From Synergistota bacterium (GTDB taxonomy: Bacteria; Synergistota; GBS-1), in NCBI GenBank assembly GCA_025060595.1, contig JANXBX010000010.1:1-64000 (forward strand): a DNA stretch of 64,000 bases, in the 5' to 3' direction. Below are positions 51,591 through 60,777 of the stretch, piece after piece. The notes under the pieces are model-generated. The model ran no database searches, was not told the origin of the DNA, and saw only the letters and a list, made by a program, of their open reading frames with translations. How positions within the stretch are numbered: position 1 is the first letter of the stretch; each line of letters begins with the position of its first letter. Made by a program: the position numbers and the translations under genes.

Positions 51591-53072
51591 TCACTCCCAG
51601 AACTTTCTTATAGTTTCCTCTTTTGGAGGCCTTGTCAAAATAGAAACAAAAACAAAAGCTAAAAGCCCGAGTAGAAGCGTTAAAACTATAGGATGAGTCC
51701 CAAAAGGTCTTTTCCAATACTGGCTCAAAAGAATGAAACTCATGACTCCAACAATTATAGAAGCTATAGCACCAGGAGCATTAGCTCTCTTCCAGTAAAG
51801 GCCCAATATTATTAACCAGAAGAAAGTTGCCTCAAGCCCTCCAAAAGCATAAAGATTTATCCAAATTATTAAAGAAGGAGGTTTTATAGCAAAGAGAATA
51901 ACAATAAAGCTAACTAAAGCCGTTATAACCATGCTAAGCCTAGAGATCTTCTTCGGATCAACTTCAGGATTTATATAGTTAAGGTAAAGATCTTTAACTA
52001 TAGCGCTTGACACAAGAATAAGCTGGGAGTCAACGGTAGACATTATGGCAGCAAGAGGCGCAGCTAAAAGAAGACCTGCCAACCATGGAGGAAGGAGATT
52101 AAGAGCAAGAAGGGGAATAACTGCATCGCTACCAAGCCCCTTAGGTATTTCAGGAATTATAACCCTTGCAATAACCCCTGTAAGATGAAGCGAAAGCATC
52201 AGAAAGCCCAAAACAAATGTTCCTACAACCATTGCCACATGCATCGATCTTGAATCTTTATAAGCCATGGCTCTTAAAGCATTCTGTGGCAAACCTATTA
52301 TACCTATGCAGACCAGTATCCAGAAAGAGGATATCCAAGGAACTGTAATAAAGTTTTTAACCCCGAAGGGGGTTAACATCTCTGGGTTAATCTTAGAAAG
52401 CGCTTGCATAGCATTAAAGGCTCCACCTGCCCTATTAAAGGCCATAACCATTAAAATAGCTATTCCAATAAACATAACTATTCCCTGGAGAACATCAGTT
52501 AAAACTACAGCCCTAAAGCCACCGTACGTAACATAAAGCAAGACTACAAGACCAAAAAGAAAAAGCCCCCATACATAAGGTAAACCAGTTAGAGTTTGAA
52601 AAAGCTTTGCTCCTCCTACAAACTGTGCCACAACAGCAACCATAAGAAAGATAACCGCACTTAAAGATGCCAACCAAACTAAAACTGGATTATTATCATA
52701 CCTTTCCCTCAAAACATCTATAAGCGTTACAGCTTTCACTCTTCTCGATATTATCGCAAACCTTTTGCCTAAAATTCCTAATGTGACAAAGGCAGCAGGA
52801 AGCTGAGTCATAGCAAGCAAAACCCATCCAAGCCCTTGAGAGTAAGCTGTTCCAGGACCTCCCAAGTAACTCGAGGCACTTACATAAGTTGCAACTAAGG
52901 TCATCGCAACAACAAAGCCACTAAAGTTAGCTTTACCTAAAAAGTATTCACTTAAAAAATCCTTTTCTTCCTTCAGCTTCTTAGTACTATAAAAACCTAT
53001 GTATAGAACTACCACAAGATAAGCTATAAGAGGTATCCATATCTGAATTAAAACCTCCCTTGTAAGATTCAC
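51591..53072 (-). CDS. panF: Sodium:solute symporter, PanF (pantothenate) type
   Basis: SSS-family permease with about 13 transmembrane helices. TLVATYVSASSYLGGPGTAY is the family's TM2 signature, AVVLTDVLQGIVMFIGI and DSQLILVSSAIVKDLYL are also conserved. Paired with a YhdT gene as in E. coli (yhdT-panF). 493 residues. The GTG start forms a GTGA overlap with yhdT. The actual solute may be pantothenate or an amino acid; the downstream M20 amidase and aminotransferase argue it could import an acyl-amino acid (inference). Confidence 0.88.
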   Translation of the reverse strand: MNLTREVLIQIWIPLIAYLVVVLYIGFYSTKKLKEEKDFLSEYFLGKANFSGFVVAMTLVATYVSASSYLGGPGTAYSQGLGWVLLAMTQLPAAFVTLGILGKRFAIISRRVKAVTLIDVLRERYDNNPVLVWLASLSAVIFLMVAVVAQFVGGAKLFQTLTGLPYVWGLFLFGLVVLLYVTYGGFRAVVLTDVLQGIVMFIGIAILMVMAFNRAGGAFNAMQALSKINPEMLTPFGVKNFITVPWISSFWILVCIGIIGLPQNALRAMAYKDSRSMHVAMVVGTFVLGFLMLSLHLTGVIARVIIPEIPKGLGSDAVIPLLALNLLPPWLAGLLLAAPLAAIMSTVDSQLILVSSAIVKDLYLNYINPEVDPKKISRLSMVITALVSFIVILFAIKPPSLIIWINLYAFGGLEATFFWLIILGLYWKRANAPGAIASIIVGVMSFILLSQYWKRPFGTHPIVLTLLLGLLAFVFVSILTRPPKEETIRKFWE

Positions 53073-53359
53073 TTCTTAACACCTCCTTTCTCCTCAGGCT
53101 CGAGAGGAATTTCTTTGAAAAATAAAGGAATAACAAGCGCTACTAAGACACTGAATATTATAAAGCTCGCTATACAGCTCCAGAAAAACCAGGCAGGAAA
53201 ACCCATAACATAAGAATAATCCTTAGGGGACTTTGAACCCAAACCGTAGGCAAAAAGAAACCACCATAAAATGTTGGCTATGAAAAGCACAAGAACTACT
53301 ATCGTTTCTTTCCGCATTTGAGAACGTCGAGGATCTTCCCTAAAACCGCTTCCCGTCAT
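53069..53359 (-). CDS. yhdT: YhdT-family small membrane protein
   Basis: 96-residue protein with two transmembrane helices (TIVVLVLFIANILWWFLFAY and FFWSCIASFIIFSVLVALVI) and an acidic tail. YhdT is encoded next to PanF in many bacteria and probably assists the symporter. The ATG at 53359 has GGGGGG six bases upstream; upstream in-frame ATGs lie before the promoter and are excluded. Heads the minus-strand operon. Confidence 0.88.
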   Translation of the reverse strand: MTGSGFREDPRRSQMRKETIVVLVLFIANILWWFLFAYGLGSKSPKDYSYVMGFPAWFFWSCIASFIIFSVLVALVIPLFFKEIPLEPEEKGGVKK

Positions 53360-53393
53360 AACTATCCCCCCTTTTTTAAAGATCTTATACTCT

Positions 53394-53422
53394 ATTATAA
53401 AGCTATTAGATCCATACATCAA
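53394..53422 (-). promoter_or_regulatory. Promoter of the yhdT-panF operon
   Basis: The minus strand reads TTGATG (53417-53422), 17 bp, TATAAT (53394-53399). It rules out longer yhdT starts and yields a leader of about 28 bases. Confidence 0.82.
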
Positions 53423-53481
53423 GATTCAAAAATTAGCACTTATTCACAACCATCCTAATCGAACCTTTGAATACTTCTGAC

Positions 53482-53510
53482 TTGATATACAACTTAACTT
53501 CCTGTATCAT
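53482..53510 (+). promoter_or_regulatory. Promoter of the GGDEF-gcv operon
   Basis: TTGATA (53482-53487), 17 bp, TATCAT (53505-53510). Transcription begins near 53517 and the leader is about 18 bases, so no glycine riboswitch lies between promoter and gene. Confidence 0.72.
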
Positions 53511-53534
53511 TTTAGTTAAAAGGAGGATTTTACA

Positions 53535-55412
53535 ATGAGAAAAGCAATGCTTTCTAATTTATCTCTTATATTAATTGTTGTGGTTTTAGTAAGCACGCCA
53601 GTTACTCTCATATTCATTTTTAATTCTGTAAAAGAGACCGTTTACTCTGCTGAAAAAAACCTGATCAGTAACACGCTTGATACATTAATCTCTTTTATAG
53701 ATGCTCAGATCAATAGCCTATACCAGGAGAAAAACCTCCGCTTTTTCGAGAGTCATAAAAAGCTTATAAATTTAACTAACACCATAGCTGATCTTATAGA
53801 AGAGAAAAACTCAAAAGAAATAATAGAAAAAATAGCCTTAATGAATGATGTTACTCTTCTAATATATGAAGGAGAAATACCATTTATATTTGGAAGAAAA
53901 ATAATTATTCCATCGGAAGCTTTAAGAAGGGGTCTGTTTAGGCTAAGCCACTATGAGCATTTATTTTTGTGCTTAAATGATCCCGAGCATCCACTACTAG
54001 TATATTTTAGAAAGCTTTTAGATAAGGACAGAACAATTATAATAATAGATTCCCTAAAGCCATTGATGGAATACTTTGAAAAGAGATTTCATCAAAACCT
54101 TAGTAGTATTAGAGAAAAAGTAATAAACTTAAAAATAGAAGAAAAGGGATATGTAGTTGTGATCTCAGGAGACAGCGAAAGCTTCGTTATACACCCAAAC
54201 CCAAAATTTGATGGAAAACCAGTTCCTTTAGAACCACAGAGAAATAGAAACTTAATGAAACTTATTAAAGACTCTATAGATCAAAATACAGGTTTATTTA
54301 ACTACCTATGGTATTCAGATGAAGAAGGTAAGGTAGTACCGAAAATAGCACTGGTAAAATATTATAAGCCCCTTAACTGGTATATAGCAGGAACTATATA
54401 CGAGGAAGATCTAAGAAAAAGAATTGAAATATTAAATATATTAGCCGCAACATTGGTAGGAATAGGATCCACAGTTGCATTAATCATTTCTTTTATATTA
54501 ACTAAAAAGCTTAGAGAAAACATTAAAAACCTAAAGTTGACCTGGGAAACAGTTAACGTTGGAATAGTTATGTGTCAAAACAATACTTGGGAGGTAAAAG
54601 AAATAAACGATCATCTTAAAAACACATTAGAAAGACGCAGAGAAGAAATATTAGGAAAACCAATAATCAACTTTGTTCACCAAGAAGATAAAAAACACTT
54701 CTTAGAACATTTAAAAAAGGCCTCAAATGGACTATTTGAAAGCTTACAAGCAAGACTCTTAAAAGGCGAAGGAGAGATAGTTCATGCTATAATAAGATCG
54801 TCACTAATTAAAGAGAAAAATTTAATCCTGCTTTCTGTAACTGACATAACTAAGGTAGTAGAGCTTCAGAAAGAGTTGGAAAGAGCTAATGAAATTCTCC
54901 AAAAACTATCCTCAAGAGACCACTTAACAGGTGCCTTTAATAGAAGAAGCTTAGAAATTAATCTTAAAGAAGAGCTTGAAAAAAGTAAAGAAGAAGGAGA
55001 ACCCTTATCCATAATTATGCTTGATATAGACCGTTTTAAGAAAATCAACGATATTTACGGTCACATTATAGGAGACTTTGTATTAAAAAGCTTAACAAAG
55101 CTCTTAACCTTAAAGATACGTTTGGAAGATAGCATATACAGATATGGGGGAGAAGAGTTTATAATTCTACTTTTGAGAACTTATAAAGCTGAAGGAATAA
55201 AAGTCGCAGAAAGACTCAGGTCAGAGATAGAAAATCACGATTTCAACTATAGAGTTAAAGGAGAAACCATGCTTAAGATAAAACTTACCTGTAGCTTTGG
55301 TGTTTCAGCCTTTCCAGAAGATGGCTCTACCCCCGAGGAGCTCATTTCAAAAGCTGATGAAGCGCTTTATAGAGCAAAAAGGAATGGAAGGAACAGAGTT
55401 GAAGAAGCTTAA
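53535..55412 (+). CDS. Membrane Cache-PAS-GGDEF diguanylate cyclase
   Basis: Two transmembrane helices (residues about 10-30 and 303-323) flank a periplasmic Cache-type sensor domain (about 33-300; GYVVVISGDSESFVIHPNP and WYIAGTIYEE are Cache signatures). A PAS domain follows (about 340-440, then a coiled-coil linker), and a C-terminal GGDEF domain with GGEEF (538-542), DHLTGAFNRRSL, and an intact I-site R529-x2-D532. It should make cyclic di-GMP in response to an extracellular ligand such as an amino or carboxylic acid. 625 residues. 18 bp before gcvT and almost certainly cotranscribed. Confidence 0.9.
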   Translation: MRKAMLSNLSLILIVVVLVSTPVTLIFIFNSVKETVYSAEKNLISNTLDTLISFIDAQINSLYQEKNLRFFESHKKLINLTNTIADLIEEKNSKEIIEKIALMNDVTLLIYEGEIPFIFGRKIIIPSEALRRGLFRLSHYEHLFLCLNDPEHPLLVYFRKLLDKDRTIIIIDSLKPLMEYFEKRFHQNLSSIREKVINLKIEEKGYVVVISGDSESFVIHPNPKFDGKPVPLEPQRNRNLMKLIKDSIDQNTGLFNYLWYSDEEGKVVPKIALVKYYKPLNWYIAGTIYEEDLRKRIEILNILAATLVGIGSTVALIISFILTKKLRENIKNLKLTWETVNVGIVMCQNNTWEVKEINDHLKNTLERRREEILGKPIINFVHQEDKKHFLEHLKKASNGLFESLQARLLKGEGEIVHAIIRSSLIKEKNLILLSVTDITKVVELQKELERANEILQKLSSRDHLTGAFNRRSLEINLKEELEKSKEEGEPLSIIMLDIDRFKKINDIYGHIIGDFVLKSLTKLLTLKIRLEDSIYRYGGEEFIILLLRTYKAEGIKVAERLRSEIENHDFNYRVKGETMLKIKLTCSFGVSAFPEDGSTPEELISKADEALYRAKRNGRNRVEEA

Positions 55413-55430
55413 AGTAAAGGAGGTAATAAG

Positions 55431-56495
55431 TTGAAAAAAACCCCTCTTTATGAAAAACACCTTGAGTTAAAGGCAAAAATGATAGAATTTGGTGGTTGGG
55501 AGATGCCATTACAATATAGCAGCATCTTAGAAGAACATTTATCGGTGAGAAATAACGTGGGAATGTTTGATATAAGTCATATGGGTGAAATTGAAATATA
55601 TGGAGACAAAGCTAAAGAAAGCATCTTAAGATTAACTCCAGTTCATGAGAAAAAGCTTATTCCTGGAAAAGCATCCTACTCCTTTTTACTGAACGAAAAG
55701 GGAGGTATTATAGACGATCTTATAATTTACACGTTTTCCTCAGAAAGATTTATATTAGTAGTTAATGCAGGAAACCTCGAAAAAGACCTTAACTGGATAA
55801 AAGAACAGGTTTATCCTAAAACAGAAGTCAAAAACCTCTCTGATGATATATCAGCATTATCCATTCAAGGCCCAGCTTCAGAAGAAATATTTAAAATTTT
55901 ATTTAGATCCGATCTATCAGATCTAAAATATTACTCCTTTGAGAAAGATTTAAGATACAACAACGTAGAATTTCTTTTCGTCTCAAGAACAGGATATACG
56001 GGAGAGCTTGGATTTGAGATATACGCTCGTCCTGAGGAAATACTGAAGCTATGGGATATCTTACTTAGATTGAATGTAAAACCGTGCGGTTTAGGGGCAA
56101 GAGATGGTCTAAGGCTTGAGGCAGGAATGCCCCTTTACGGACATGAGCTTAATGAAAACATAACACCTTTAGAAGCCAACCTCGAGAGGTTTGTAGATAT
56201 AGAGAGGAGCTTCATAGGAAGAGAAGCCTTGATCCAAAGAGAGAGAGAAAAACATCTCATAGGTTTTAAAATGCTTGACAAAGGCGTACCAAGAGAAGGA
56301 CAAAAAATCTTCATTCTTAAAAACAAGGAAGAAGTAGGGTATGTAACAAGCGGTGGGTACTCCCCTTGTCTTAACGAGTATATAGGGATGGGCTATGTAA
56401 AGTTATATGATAAAGAAACCGAGCTAGGCATAGACATTCGAGATAAAATAAAAAGAGCAGTTATAACTGCTCTTCCATTTTACAAGAGGAGGTGA
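55431..56495 (+). CDS. gcvT: Glycine cleavage system T protein (aminomethyltransferase)
   Basis: Transfers the methylene of the lipoyl-bound aminomethyl group to tetrahydrofolate, releasing ammonia. GMFDISHMGEI, LSIQGPASEEI, RTGYTGELGFEI and LEAGMPLYGHEL are family motifs. 354 residues, normal. It starts at TTG 55431 with GGAGG seven bases upstream. Followed by gcvH, 6 bp away. Confidence 0.96.
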   Translation: MKKTPLYEKHLELKAKMIEFGGWEMPLQYSSILEEHLSVRNNVGMFDISHMGEIEIYGDKAKESILRLTPVHEKKLIPGKASYSFLLNEKGGIIDDLIIYTFSSERFILVVNAGNLEKDLNWIKEQVYPKTEVKNLSDDISALSIQGPASEEIFKILFRSDLSDLKYYSFEKDLRYNNVEFLFVSRTGYTGELGFEIYARPEEILKLWDILLRLNVKPCGLGARDGLRLEAGMPLYGHELNENITPLEANLERFVDIERSFIGREALIQREREKHLIGFKMLDKGVPREGQKIFILKNKEEVGYVTSGGYSPCLNEYIGMGYVKLYDKETELGIDIRDKIKRAVITALPFYKRR

Positions 56496-56501
56496 TTTTA
56501 A

Positions 56502-56882
56502 TTGATCCCTAAGGAGCTAAAATACACAAAAGAGCATGAGTGGATAAGAATAGAAAATGGTGTAGGAACAGTGGGAATAACTCATTATGCTCAAGAGCAA
56601 CTTGGGGATATAGTCTTTGTTGAGCTTCCATCTACTGGAAGAGACGTGGGAAAAATGGAGACAGTAGCTGTAGTAGAATCGGTGAAGGCAGCTTCGGATA
56701 TATATACACCTGTAAGCGGAAAGATAATAGAGGTAAACGAGGAGCTAAATAGTTCTCCTAACCTTATAAACGAGGATCCATATGGAAAGGGATGGATATT
56801 TAAGATAAAATTATCAGATCCAAGAGAAATTAAAGAGCTTCTTTCAGCAGAAGAATATGAAAAACTTATAACGGAGGGTTGA
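56502..56882 (+). CDS. gcvH: Glycine cleavage system H protein
   Basis: Lipoyl carrier. Lys62 in the VESVKAASD motif is the lipoylation site. 126 residues, standard. It starts at TTG 56502 with GGAGG nine bases upstream, another TTG start with a strong SD. Confidence 0.97.
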   Translation: MIPKELKYTKEHEWIRIENGVGTVGITHYAQEQLGDIVFVELPSTGRDVGKMETVAVVESVKAASDIYTPVSGKIIEVNEELNSSPNLINEDPYGKGWIFKIKLSDPREIKELLSAEEYEKLITEG

Positions 56883-56886
56883 AATC

Positions 56887-58233
56887 ATGCCCTTTATTCC
56901 TCACACTCAAGAAGATGAAAGAGAGATTTTAGATTCTCTTGGAATAAAAAATAAAGAAGAGCTTTTCTCCCATATCCCCCAAGAAATTAGACTCAATAGA
57001 CCGCTCCATCTTCCTCAGCCTCTTTCAGAAGTCGAAATAGAAAAAGAGATCCAAAAAATCGCTTCTGTAAATAAAGGAGTAAATGGCTACATTTCCTTTT
57101 TAGGAGGTGGAAGCTATAATCACTGGATTCCCTCTACAGTAGAATCTATACTATCAAGGGGAGAGATATTTTCTCCCTATACTCCTTACCAACCAGAAGC
57201 AAGTCAAGGAACACTTACAATACTTTTTGAATTCCAAACTATGATGTGCGAATTGTTCGAAATGGAAGTGTCAAATGCCTCCGTTTACGATGGAGCATCA
57301 GCTCTTGCAGAAGCATGCCTCATGGCTCTAAGAATTACAAAAAAGGAGGAGGTCATATTATCATCTGCAATACACCCTGAGTATAGAACAGTTGTAAAAA
57401 CGTATCTCCAGAGCGCAGGGTTTAGGGTAAAAGAAACACCCTTTAAAAAGAATGGGAAAACAGACCTTGAGACCTTAGAAAGAAATATATCTAATGACAC
57501 AGCGGCTTTTGCTATACAAAATCCTAACTTCTTCGGAGTTATAGAAGACCTCGAAGGATTAAAGAAACTGCGAGAAAGTAAAGATATCTTACTTATAAGT
57601 TGCATAGTTGAACCTATTTCCCTTGGAGTTCTTAAACCTCCTGGAAGTTACAAATCAGATATAGCTGTTGGAGAGGGAAAATCTTTTGGGATACCTTTAA
57701 ATTTTGGAGGGCCATACCTTGGAATATTCACAAGCAAAATGGAATACGTTAGAAATATGCCAGGAAGAATCGTGGGAGAAACAATAGATATAGAAGGTAA
57801 GAGAGGTTTTGTTCTAACCCTTTCAACAAGAGAACAACACATAAGAAGAGCTAAGGCTACATCAAACATATGTACTAATCACAACATGTGTGCAATAGCA
57901 GCCACTATATATCTTGCATCAGTTGGCAAAAATGGCTTTAAAAAGATATCAGAAATTAACTTGAAAAAAGCCCATTTCTTAGCAAGGGAACTTCGAAAAA
58001 GAGGCTTTGAACTTCTCTTTGACTCTCCATTTTACAACGAATTTGCAATTAAGCTGAGAAGCCCAGAAAGAGCCTTAAATACTGGCCTTGAGAGAGGGTT
58101 TATAGCCGGTCTTCCACTTAAGAGATTTTACCCAGAACTTGAAGAAGGCCTTCTTATAAATGTCACAGAAGTTCATGATGTCCTTAGTCTAGAAAAATTT
58201 GCAGATTTCCTGGAGGAGGTCAAAGATGCCTGA
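56887..58233 (+). CDS. gcvPA: Glycine dehydrogenase (decarboxylating) subunit 1
   Basis: N-terminal half of the P protein in the split form used by many anaerobes and thermophiles. SFLGGGSYNHWIPSTVESILS, YTPYQPEASQGTLTILFEFQT, GASALAEACLMALR and GKSFGIPLNFGGPYLGI are family motifs. 448 residues. It pairs with gcvPB to make the PLP enzyme. SD GGAGG nine bases before ATG. Confidence 0.96.
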   Translation: MPFIPHTQEDEREILDSLGIKNKEELFSHIPQEIRLNRPLHLPQPLSEVEIEKEIQKIASVNKGVNGYISFLGGGSYNHWIPSTVESILSRGEIFSPYTPYQPEASQGTLTILFEFQTMMCELFEMEVSNASVYDGASALAEACLMALRITKKEEVILSSAIHPEYRTVVKTYLQSAGFRVKETPFKKNGKTDLETLERNISNDTAAFAIQNPNFFGVIEDLEGLKKLRESKDILLISCIVEPISLGVLKPPGSYKSDIAVGEGKSFGIPLNFGGPYLGIFTSKMEYVRNMPGRIVGETIDIEGKRGFVLTLSTREQHIRRAKATSNICTNHNMCAIAATIYLASVGKNGFKKISEINLKKAHFLARELRKRGFELLFDSPFYNEFAIKLRSPERALNTGLERGFIAGLPLKRFYPELEEGLLINVTEVHDVLSLEKFADFLEEVKDA

Positions 58234-59686
58234 GAAGTTAATTTTTGAACTGGGTAGAAGGGACAGGGAAGGGGTATCGGTTCCTCAGGATGAACTTAAA
58301 ACTTTAAATATAGAAGAACTGCTACCTAAAGACTTTTTAAGGGATAAACAGCCATGTTTACCCGAAGTAAGCGAAATAGAAGTGGTCAGGCACTATACAA
58401 GACTATCTCAATTGAATTTTTGTGTTGATACCCATTTCTATCCTCTTGGCTCATGTACAATGAAATACAATCCAAGGATAGGAGAAAAACTCTCTTCTTT
58501 AAGTGAATTTACGAACTTGCACCCCTATGAACCTGAAGAACTCGTTCAAGGAGCTCTAAAAATTATGTTCGAACTTGGAAAATACTTATGTGAAATTGGA
58601 GGGTTTGACGCCATAACATTACAACCCTCAGCAGGAGCACATGGAGAACTTACCGGCTTACTCCTTATAAGAGCATATCATGAATATAAGGGTAAAAAAA
58701 GAAGCAAAGTTATAATACCAGATTCAGCACATGGTACCAATCCTGCTTCTTGCACCTTAGCCGGATATAAAGCAATAGAAATAAAATCTGGTAAAGATGG
58801 CTGCATAGATATAGATAGGTTACGGGAAGAACTCGATGAAGAGGTAGCTGCTGTAATGATAACTAATCCTAACACTCTTGGAATATTTGAAGAAAATATA
58901 CTTAAAATTGCTGAGTTAACACACTCTGTAGGTGCACTTCTTTATGGAGACGGAGCTAATATGAACGCTTTAATGGGGATAAGCCGTCCAGGTGACATGG
59001 GATTTGACGTACTACACTTTAACTTACATAAAACCTTTAGTGCACCTCACGGTGGAGGAGGACCTGGTTCAGGACCAGTCGCTGTTAAAAGGGACCTAGA
59101 ACCCTTTTTACCTGTACCGGTAATAGTTGAAAGAGATGGTAAGTACCATCTGGATTATAATAGACCCTTAAGCATAGGGAAGGTAAAAAGCTTCTATGGT
59201 AATTTTCCCGTAATGTTAAAGGCCTATATATATATAAGGATGATGGGAAGCGAGGGCTTGAAAAAGGCTTCTGAAAATGCTGTGTTAAATGCAAGATATA
59301 TCATAAGCAAAGTTAAAAATGATTATGACCTACCTTATGATAAACCACCCATGCATGAAGGTGTTATATCAGGGAGGAAATTTAAAGAATATGGGATAAA
59401 AACATTAGATATAGCTAAACGTCTTCTTGATTATGGATTTCATCCACCAACAATATACTTCCCACTTATAGTCGAAGAAGCGCTAATGATTGAACCAACG
59501 GAAACTGAAACTAAAGAAACTTTAGATGCCTTTATAAACGCTATGCTTAATATAGCAAATGAGGCTAAAAACAACCCTGAGCTACTTAAAAACGCTCCCC
59601 ATAAAACACCTGTAAGAAGACTGGACGAGGTTAAAGCAGCAAGAGATCTAAAATTAAGATGGGTTGAAAATAAGGGGGGTCTCTAA
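58226..59686 (+). CDS. gcvPB: Glycine dehydrogenase (decarboxylating) subunit 2
   Basis: Catalytic half of the P protein with the PLP lysine in HFNLHKTFSAPHGGGGPG. DTHFYPLGSCTMKYNPRIGE and SAHGTNPAS are also conserved. 486 residues from the ATG at 58226, which has GGAGG six bases upstream and overlaps gcvPA by 8 bp; an earlier in-frame ATG at 58199 has no SD. No gcvL (dihydrolipoyl dehydrogenase) is in the window. Confidence 0.96.
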   Translation: MPEKLIFELGRRDREGVSVPQDELKTLNIEELLPKDFLRDKQPCLPEVSEIEVVRHYTRLSQLNFCVDTHFYPLGSCTMKYNPRIGEKLSSLSEFTNLHPYEPEELVQGALKIMFELGKYLCEIGGFDAITLQPSAGAHGELTGLLLIRAYHEYKGKKRSKVIIPDSAHGTNPASCTLAGYKAIEIKSGKDGCIDIDRLREELDEEVAAVMITNPNTLGIFEENILKIAELTHSVGALLYGDGANMNALMGISRPGDMGFDVLHFNLHKTFSAPHGGGGPGSGPVAVKRDLEPFLPVPVIVERDGKYHLDYNRPLSIGKVKSFYGNFPVMLKAYIYIRMMGSEGLKKASENAVLNARYIISKVKNDYDLPYDKPPMHEGVISGRKFKEYGIKTLDIAKRLLDYGFHPPTIYFPLIVEEALMIEPTETETKETLDAFINAMLNIANEAKNNPELLKNAPHKTPVRRLDEVKAARDLKLRWVENKGGL

Positions 59687-59700
59687 AGTAGAGCCCCCTT
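59672..59700. terminator. Bidirectional terminator between gcvPB and buk
   Basis: A hairpin made by GGGGG-T-CTCTA / TAGAG-CCCCC (one bulged T), loop AAG. It spans the end of gcvPB and the gap to buk. T-rich runs follow on both strands (TTATTTATAT plus, TTATTTTC minus), so it can end both convergent operons. Confidence 0.75.
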
Positions 59701-60760
59701 ATTTATATATCTTGGCTGCTTCCTCCCCCTTTAAAACTCTTAAAGCTCCTAAAGCTAAAGCTATCATCTCATCCTCACCAGGGTAAACTAAAACCGGCGC
59801 TATAAACGAAACTCTTTCCTTTATCCAAGATGTTATTCTTTCACTATGAGCCATTCCTCCAGTCAGCACTATAGCATCTATGTCTTTACCTAAAACTGAG
59901 GCCATTTTACCTATCCATTTAGAAACTTGATAAGTCATAGCCTTGAGTACAAGTTCAGCAAACTGGTCCCCAGCATCTATCATCTTCTCTACATCTAATG
60001 CGCTATTAGTTCCAAAGTATGCCACTAAACCTCCATTCCCGACTATACGCTTCATAAGAAAATCTAGATCCACTCCCTTTTCAAAAAGATCAAGAACCTT
60101 AGTAGTAGGAATACTTGGACATCTCTCAGGAGTAAACGGACCATCGCCATTTAAAGCATTATTAACATCCACAACCTTTCCTTTTCTATGGGCTCCAACC
60201 GATATTCCACCACCTAGGTGAGCTACAACCAAGTTAACGCTGTTATAATCCTTACCTAGATCACATGCCACTCTTCTTGCTACCGCCTTTTGATTCAAAG
60301 CATGGAATATGCTTCTTCTGGTAATTTCTTTGAGCCCAGATATTCGAGCTATATCACTAAGCTCATCAACAACCACAGGATCTACTATATAAGCTGGACA
60401 GTTAGCCTCCTTAGCTATCTCATAAGCTAAGATCGCTCCTAAGTTTGATGCATGCTCCCCATACCTGGCGTTCTTTAAATCATCCAAAATCGCTTCATTA
60501 ACCAAAAACGTCCCACCTGGTATAGGTTTAAGCAACCCTCCTCTACCTACAACGGCTGAAAGCTCAGCAAGAGATAACTCTTTACTCTTAAGAAAATTTA
60601 AAATTATGTTTTTTCTAAACTGGTACTGATCTATTATTCTAGCATACTTACTTAACTCATCTTTAGGATGTCTCAAAGTCTCTGAGAAAAGCTCCTTATC
60701 CCTATCGAAAATGGCCACTTTCGTAGAGGTAGAACCTGGGTTTATAACCAGGATAAGCAT
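59699..60760 (-). CDS. buk: Butyrate kinase
   Basis: ASKHA-fold acyl kinase: butyryl-phosphate + ADP gives butyrate + ATP, the last ATP-yielding step. VINPGSTSTKVAIF at the start, VGRGGLLKPIPGGTF, SIFHALNQKAVARR, AHLGGGISVGAHRKGKVVD and TGGMAHSERI are family motifs. 353 residues. The ATG at 60760 (MLILVINPGS) has a weak AAAAAGG SD. A TTG at 60790 would overlap ptb. A branched-chain acyl kinase role is possible in an amino-acid fermenter. Confidence 0.95.
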   Translation of the reverse strand: MLILVINPGSTSTKVAIFDRDKELFSETLRHPKDELSKYARIIDQYQFRKNIILNFLKSKELSLAELSAVVGRGGLLKPIPGGTFLVNEAILDDLKNARYGEHASNLGAILAYEIAKEANCPAYIVDPVVVDELSDIARISGLKEITRRSIFHALNQKAVARRVACDLGKDYNSVNLVVAHLGGGISVGAHRKGKVVDVNNALNGDGPFTPERCPSIPTTKVLDLFEKGVDLDFLMKRIVGNGGLVAYFGTNSALDVEKMIDAGDQFAELVLKAMTYQVSKWIGKMASVLGKDIDAIVLTGGMAHSERITSWIKERVSFIAPVLVYPGEDEMIALALGALRVLKGEEAAKIYK

Positions 60761-60777
60761 GGCCTTTTTGAAACTAA

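Noticed and set aside
53511-55430. Possible glycine riboswitch ahead of the gcv genes
   Set aside because: The promoter-to-gene leader is about 18 bases and the gap before gcvT is 18 bp; neither can hold a riboswitch.
57285-57605. 106-codon minus-strand frame opposite gcvPA
   Set aside because: Antisense shadow of conserved gcvPA sequence.
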